From assembly GCF_036226505.1 (NCBI RefSeq), contig NZ_CP108484.1, forward strand, positions 4,898,001 to 4,962,000: DNA of 64,000 nt, read 5' to 3'. The DNA is from Kitasatospora sp. NBC_01246. GTDB lineage: Bacteria > Actinomycetota > Actinomycetes > Streptomycetales > Streptomycetaceae. The notes below the pieces were generated by a model. The model was not told the origin of the DNA. It worked only from the letters and a program-made list of their open reading frames with translations, and did no database searches. Made by a program: the position numbers and the translations under genes. Of the stretch, positions 59,349 through 64,000 are shown piece by piece. How positions within the stretch are numbered: the first letter of the stretch is position 1; every line of letters begins with the position of its first letter.

Positions 59349-62300
59349 GCGAGAACCGCACCAGGAACCTCCGCATCGGCGGCCTGACCGCGGCCGAACT
59401 CGCCGCCCAGCGCGAGGCGGAGCAGGACCGGCAGGGCCGGGTCATCACCTTCTACTCCTACAAGGGCGGCACCGGGCGCACCATGGCGCTCGCCAACACC
59501 GCCTGGATCCTGGCGGCCAACGGCTTCCGGGTGCTCACGGTGGACTGGGACCTGGAGGCGCCGGGCCTGGCCAAGTTCTTCCACCCGTTCCTCGACCCGG
59601 CGGTGCTGGCCGGTACCACCGGAATGATGGACCTGATCGCCGAGTACCGGGAGGAGGCGCTGCGGCCGGTCGAGCACGAGGAGGGCTGGCACCTCGACTT
59701 CGCCCGGGTGCACCCGCACGCGCTCTCGCTCTCCTGGCCGCTGTTCCCCGGCGGCGGGAGCCTGGACTTCCTCTCCGCCGGCCAGTTCAACCGGGACTAC
59801 TCCGAGGCCGTCACCCACCTGGACTGGGACATCTTCTACGACCGCTTCGACGGCGGGCAGTTCTTCGACGCGCTCAAGGCCGACATGAGCAAGCGCTACG
59901 ACTACGTACTGATCGACTCCCGTACCGGCCTGTCCGACATCGCCGAGATCTGCACCGTCCAGATGCCCGACGACCTGGTGGTCTGCTTCACCCTGAGCGA
60001 CCAGTCCATCGACGGCGCCTCCCGGATCGCCCAGCACATCCACGACCGCTACCGCGAGCGCGGCATCCGGATCCTGCCGGTGCCGATGCGCATCGACGAG
60101 GGCGAGAAGGAGAAGGCGGACGCCGGCCGGGCGCTGGCCCGGATCCGCTTCGACGGCCTGCCGGCCGGTCTGTCCGGCGAGGAACTGGCCCACTACTGGG
60201 GCTCGGTGGAGATCCCGTACCGGCCGTTCTACGCCTACGAGGAGATCCTGGCGACCTTCGGTGACCAGGGCGGTACCCAGACCTCGATGCTGGCCGCCTG
60301 CGAACGGCTGACCGGCGAGATCACCAACGGCCGGGTCACCTCGCTGCCGACGGTCGACGAGGAGGTCCGGCTGCGCTACGTCGACGCCTTCACCCGGCGC
60401 CGCCCGTCCGTCCCGGCCGACCTCTACCTCTCCTACGTCCCCGAGGACCGGATGTGGGCGGACTGGATCGAGTCGGTGCTGACCCGGGCCGGCTTCCGGG
60501 TGCTGCCCCGGGACCTCAGCGCCGGCTCCGACCCGCGCCAGGAGACCGAGCGCGGCATCGACGCCGCCTACCGCACGGTCGCCGTGCTCTCGCCCGCCTA
60601 CCAGCGCTCGCCGCAGGCCCGCGCGCTCTGGGAGTCGGTGGTCAGCTCCGATCCGTCCGGCACCCGGCGCCAGCTCGTCCCGGTCCGGGTCGGCGACGTC
60701 CGGCTCACCGCGCCGTTCAGCAACCGCAACCCGGTCGACCTGGTCGGCCGGGACGAGACGCAGTCCGTGCAGACGCTGCTGCGCGCCCTCGGCCGGGCCG
60801 ACGTGCCGCTCGCCGAGACCACCGGGACGGGCCCGCGCTTCCCCGGCAGCAAGCCGCAGGTCTGGGACGTGCCGCCGCGCAACCCCTCCTTCACCGGGAG
60901 GGCCGCCGTCCTGGAGCAGCTGCGCAACCAGCTGCGCGGCGGGATGGCCGCCGTGCTGCCCACCCCGCAGACGCTGTACGGGCTCGGCGGCGTCGGCAAG
61001 ACCCAGGTGGCGCTGGAGTACGCGCACCGCTTCATGTCCGACTACGACCTGGTCTGGTGGATCGACGCGGAACAGACCGAGCTGGTCGCCCCGGCGCTGG
61101 CCGACCTGGCCCGCCGGCTGGGTCTGCGGGTCGGCGACTCGGTGACCGAGGCCGCCGAGGCGGCCCGGGAGGCGCTGCGCCGCGGGGTGCCCACCTCGCG
61201 CTGGCTGCTGATCTTCGACAACGCCGACGAACCCGCCGAGATCCGCTGGTTCTTCCCCGGCGGCTCCGGCCACATCCTGGTCACCTCCCGCAACCAGGCC
61301 TGGTCCGGGCACGCGGAGGCGCTGGAGGTCGACGTCTTCACCCGCGGCGAGAGCGTCGAGCACCTCTGCCGCCGCGCCCGCGGGCTCTCCCGCTCGGACG
61401 CCGACCGGGTGGCCGAGGCGGTCGGAGACCTGCCGCTGGCCGTCGAGGTCGCCGCCGCCTGGCTGGACACCACCGGCACGCCGGTGGACACCTACGTCAC
61501 CCAGCTGCAGGCCGAGGCGGCCCGCGCGCTGGCGGGTGCCCGTCCGGCCGACTACCCGACGCCGGTCGGCGCGACCTGGAACGTCTCGATCGGCCGGCTG
61601 CGCACGCAGTCCCCGGCGGCGGTCCGGCTGCTCCAGCTCTGCGCGTTCTTCGCGCCGGAGCCGATCTCGATGAACCTGTTCTACAGCGACCAGATGATCC
61701 GCGCGCTGGTGCAGTACGACGCCGACCTCAGCGACAAGTTCATGCTGGGCAAGGTGATCCAGGCGATCGGCCGGTACGCGCTCGCCAAGGTCGACGCCGG
61801 CACCAACAGCTTCCAGGTGCACCGGCTGGTCCAGGCGGTGATCCGGGCCGAGATGACCGAGGACGAGCAGGAGGTCGCCGTCCACGAGGTGCACCGCATC
61901 CTCACCGGCGCCCGGCCCGTCCTCGGGGACACCGACGACCCGGCCAACTGGCCGGCCTTCGACGAGATCTGGCCGCACCTGTCGCCCTCCAGGGCGCACA
62001 ACTGCGACGAGGCCGACACCCGGCAGCTGCTCATCGACCGCGTCCGCTACCTCTGGAAGCGCGGCGAGCTGGACCGCGCCCGGGACCTCGGCCACGCGCT
62101 GGACGCGGAGTGGACCGGCAAGCTCGGCGAGGACGACCGGCAGACCCTGCTGCTGCGCTTCCAGCTCGCCAACGTGCTCCGCTCGCAGGGCAACTACGCC
62201 GACGCGCTGGCGCTGGACGAGTCCACCCTGGAGCGCCAGCGGGCCCTGCTCGGCGAGCACCACCCCTACACCCTGATGACCGCGGGCTCGCTCGGCGCCG

Positions 62301-63337
62301 ACCGCCGGGCCCTCGGCCGGTTCCAGGAGGCGCTCGACCTGGACCGCGAGATCCTGGACCAGTTCCGGGAGCTGTTCGGCGACGACAACCCGCGCACCCT
62401 CTCGATGGCGAACAACCTGGCCATCGACTACCGGCTGGTCGGCGACAGCGAGGCCGCCCGCGAACTCGACCAGGAGACCCTGGACCGGCGCACCGCGGTG
62501 CTCGGCCCGCGCCACCCCTACACCCTCTCCACCAAGTCCAACCTCGCCCGGGACCTGCGCGAACTCGGCGACTACCGGGGCTCGGTGGAGCTGCTCCAGG
62601 AGGTCACCAACGACCTCGGCGACGTGCTGGACCCGGACCTTCCGGAGAACCTGCGCAACGCCAAGTCGCTGGCCGTCTCGCTGCGCCGGACCGGTCAGCT
62701 GGCCGAGGCCCGGCGGATCACCAAGGAGACCTACGAGCGCTACCTGGAGCGGTACGGCGCAGACGCGCCCGACGCGCTGGCCTGCGCGCTCAACCTGGCC
62801 GCCGACCACAGCGCCTCCGGCGACAAGGAGGCCGCCCGCGACCTCTGCACCACCGTGTACGAGGGCCACCGCCGGCTGTTCGGCGAGGAGCACCCGTTCA
62901 CCCTGGCCTGCGCCAACAACCTCGGCATCTACCTGCGGGGCAGCGGCGACGTCCCGGGGGCCATCGAGCGCGGCCGGGACACCGTGGACGGGCTCACCCG
63001 CTCGGTCGGCCCGGACCACCCGTACACCCTCAACGCGATGATCAACCTGGCCAACGCCCACGGGGACGCCGGCCAGGTCGGACTCGCCGAGGAGCTGGGC
63101 CGCCGCGCCTACGCCGGACTGTGCGAGCGCTACACGCCCCGCCACCCGGACGCGGTGGCCTGCGAGGCCAACCTGGCCGTCACCCTGCGGGCCGCCGGCC
63201 GGCACGGCCAGGCCGCCGACCTGCGCGCCCGGGCGATCGCCGAGCTGATCCGCCAGTTCGGCGAGGAACACCCCAACACCGTCGCGGCCCGCGGCTGGAA
63301 GCGGATCAACCGGGACCTGGAACCGCAGCCGGTGTGA
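59345..63337 (+). CDS. fxsT: Fxs system TPR protein FxsT: MinD-like ATPase, TIR-like, NB-ARC, TPR (cassette 2)
   Basis: A 1330-residue paralogue of the cassette 1 FxsT with the same domain order: SIMIBI ATPase (VITFYSYKGGTGRTMALANT, again Arg in the P-loop), VDWDLEAPGLAKFF, TIR-like (DLYLSYVPEDRMWADWIESV), NB-ARC (FTGRAAVLEQL; GLGGVGKTQVA; LLIFDNADEP; HILVTSRNQAW), then TPR units (LGEHHPYTLMTAGSLGADRR and others) to ENP-type EEHPNTVAARGW near the end. ATG 59345 overlaps the micro-ORF stop. A long hairpin follows the stop at 63337. Confidence 0.9.
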   Translation: MSENRTRNLRIGGLTAAELAAQREAEQDRQGRVITFYSYKGGTGRTMALANTAWILAANGFRVLTVDWDLEAPGLAKFFHPFLDPAVLAGTTGMMDLIAEYREEALRPVEHEEGWHLDFARVHPHALSLSWPLFPGGGSLDFLSAGQFNRDYSEAVTHLDWDIFYDRFDGGQFFDALKADMSKRYDYVLIDSRTGLSDIAEICTVQMPDDLVVCFTLSDQSIDGASRIAQHIHDRYRERGIRILPVPMRIDEGEKEKADAGRALARIRFDGLPAGLSGEELAHYWGSVEIPYRPFYAYEEILATFGDQGGTQTSMLAACERLTGEITNGRVTSLPTVDEEVRLRYVDAFTRRRPSVPADLYLSYVPEDRMWADWIESVLTRAGFRVLPRDLSAGSDPRQETERGIDAAYRTVAVLSPAYQRSPQARALWESVVSSDPSGTRRQLVPVRVGDVRLTAPFSNRNPVDLVGRDETQSVQTLLRALGRADVPLAETTGTGPRFPGSKPQVWDVPPRNPSFTGRAAVLEQLRNQLRGGMAAVLPTPQTLYGLGGVGKTQVALEYAHRFMSDYDLVWWIDAEQTELVAPALADLARRLGLRVGDSVTEAAEAAREALRRGVPTSRWLLIFDNADEPAEIRWFFPGGSGHILVTSRNQAWSGHAEALEVDVFTRGESVEHLCRRARGLSRSDADRVAEAVGDLPLAVEVAAAWLDTTGTPVDTYVTQLQAEAARALAGARPADYPTPVGATWNVSIGRLRTQSPAAVRLLQLCAFFAPEPISMNLFYSDQMIRALVQYDADLSDKFMLGKVIQAIGRYALAKVDAGTNSFQVHRLVQAVIRAEMTEDEQEVAVHEVHRILTGARPVLGDTDDPANWPAFDEIWPHLSPSRAHNCDEADTRQLLIDRVRYLWKRGELDRARDLGHALDAEWTGKLGEDDRQTLLLRFQLANVLRSQGNYADALALDESTLERQRALLGEHHPYTLMTAGSLGADRRALGRFQEALDLDREILDQFRELFGDDNPRTLSMANNLAIDYRLVGDSEAARELDQETLDRRTAVLGPRHPYTLSTKSNLARDLRELGDYRGSVELLQEVTNDLGDVLDPDLPENLRNAKSLAVSLRRTGQLAEARRITKETYERYLERYGADAPDALACALNLAADHSASGDKEAARDLCTTVYEGHRRLFGEEHPFTLACANNLGIYLRGSGDVPGAIERGRDTVDGLTRSVGPDHPYTLNAMINLANAHGDAGQVGLAEELGRRAYAGLCERYTPRHPDAVACEANLAVTLRAAGRHGQAADLRARAIAELIRQFGEEHPNTVAARGWKRINRDLEPQPV

Positions 63338-63344
63338 CCAGAGC

Positions 63345-63398
63345 GCTGCTCGCTCATAGGGCCCGGAGCGTATGCTTCGGGCCCTATGAGCGAGCAGC
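63345..63398. terminator. Long hairpin after fxsT2, overlapping the next start codon
   Basis: A perfect 21-bp stem (63345-63365 with 63378-63398; left arm begins GCTGCTCGCTCATAGGGCCC) extends inward by a G-T pair and three more pairs to loop GTAT. It is the likely fxsT2 terminator, but its right arm contains ATG 63386, the start of the dehydrogenase gene, so the next gene must be transcribed and opened independently. Confidence 0.75.
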
Positions 63399-64000
63399 CC
63401 CCGCCCCCGGTCCTGGTCACCCGACGCCTCGCCCCCGGGGTGATCGAGCGGCTCACCGCACGGCACACCGTGACGCGGCACGACTCGGACCTGCCGATGG
63501 CCCGCGAAGAGCTGCTGGCCGCCGTCCGCGGCCGGTCGGCGGTGATCACCACGCTGGACGACGTGGTGGACGGCGCCTTCCTGGACGCGGCCGGGCCCGG
63601 CCTGCGGATCGTCGCCAACCACGCGGTCGGCCACCACAACGTCGACCTCGCCGCCTGCGCCGAGCGGGGCGTCGCGGTCAGCAACACCCCCGGGGTGCTC
63701 ACCGCCGCCACCGCCGACATGGCCTGGGCGCTGCTGCTGGCCGCCACCCGCCGGCTCGGCGAGGGCGAGCGGCTGCTGCGGTCCGGCCGGCCGTGGGCCT
63801 GGGCGCCGAACTTCCTGCTCGGCCTGGAGCTGGCCGGTACCCCGCTGGGTGTCCTCGGCATGGGCCGGATCGGGCAGGCGGTGGCCCGCCGGGCCCGCGC
63901 GTTCGACATGCCGGTCGGCTACCACAACCGCCGCGAACTGCCCCCGGAGCAGGCCGAGGGCGCCGAGTGGCTGCCGCTGGAGGAGCTGCTGGCGCGGTCC
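63386..64000 (+). CDS. D-2-hydroxyacid dehydrogenase (glyoxylate/hydroxypyruvate reductase-like), 3' end missing
   Basis: 205 residues are visible, open to the right edge. It starts MSEQPPPPVLVTRRLAPGVI and contains ALRIVANHAVG-type LRIVANHAVGHHNVDLAACA, SNTPGVLTAATADMAWALLL, RPWAWAPNFLLGLELAGTPL and the NAD loop GVLGMGRIGQAVARRARAFD. This fits glyoxylate/D-glycerate dehydrogenases. The catalytic Glu and His lie past the window. The start codon sits in the arm of the preceding hairpin. Confidence 0.9.
   Translation, partial: MSEQPPPPVLVTRRLAPGVIERLTARHTVTRHDSDLPMAREELLAAVRGRSAVITTLDDVVDGAFLDAAGPGLRIVANHAVGHHNVDLAACAERGVAVSNTPGVLTAATADMAWALLLAATRRLGEGERLLRSGRPWAWAPNFLLGLELAGTPLGVLGMGRIGQAVARRARAFDMPVGYHNRRELPPEQAEGAEWLPLEELLARS

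Noticed and set aside
59213..63925. Very long minus-strand open frame opposite fxsT2 (about 1570 codons)
   Set aside because: It is the mirror of GC-rich coding on the plus strand; the product is low-complexity Arg/Gly/Val with no domain, while the plus strand shows clear ATPase, NB-ARC and TPR motifs.

Overview
The window is high-GC actinobacterial chromosome, most probably Streptomyces, Kitasatospora or a close relative. The evidence is strong G/C bias at third codon positions, many GTG starts and short ATGA/GTGA gene overlaps, the futalosine menaquinone genes mqnD/mqnB beside a 127-residue cold-shock protein, and families typical of this group (DUF2771, DUF3027, DUF2530). No rRNA, tRNA, CRISPR array, integrase or insertion sequence was recognised.

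Layout. 1-5 kb: the 5' part of a helicase-associated-domain gene, a membrane protein, and an ArsR regulator divergent from a quinone-oxidoreductase-type enzyme. 4.9-7.1 kb (minus): a type VII (ESX)-like effector module with a WXG100-type partner, a 446-residue toxin with a CdiA-type C-terminus, and a SitI3-family immunity protein. 7.2-11.2 kb: a four-gene ferric-siderophore ABC importer behind an iron box. 11.3-31 kb: mostly core genes, namely a HAD phosphatase, csp, mqnD, mqnB, DUF2771, an MFS protein, DUF3027, a sacsin-like ATPase, a CtpE-like P-type ATPase, DUF2530, an AzgA-like purine permease, VOC proteins, DUF4231, an orphan HypX-like protein and an MHYT sensor. 32-37 kb: a second polymorphic-toxin island with a WXG-like protein, a deaminase toxin, a SUKH-4 immunity protein, a second protein carrying a deaminase motif, and a P-loop/beta-propeller protein. 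37-45.6 kb: MarR-MFS, GNAT, thpR, TetR/SDR, a 31-residue membrane peptide, serC, a second citrate synthase and pdxH.

The most striking region is 45.8-63.3 kb: two complete, non-identical FxSxx-COOH (Fxs) RiPP cassettes in tandem. Cassette 1 is fxsA-fxsC-fxsT-fxsB-hydroxylase, with a precursor ending FQSSL and separate radical SAM and HExxH proteins. Cassette 2 is fxsA-fxsBH-AAC(3)-fxsC-(two 26-codon micro-ORFs)-fxsT, with a precursor ending FNSSI and the radical SAM and HExxH domains fused. Each precursor is 61 residues long. Each cassette pairs a peptide-modifying enzyme set with a TIR-like protein (FxsC) and a very large MinD-like/TIR-like/NB-ARC/TPR protein (FxsT). That pairing suggests signalling or defence coupled to a modified peptide, which is inference.

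The window ends inside a D-2-hydroxyacid dehydrogenase gene whose start codon lies in the arm of a long hairpin following the second fxsT. Several intergenic regions hold strong palindromes (terminators or operators), and two genes have an in-frame ATC where a start codon would be expected.
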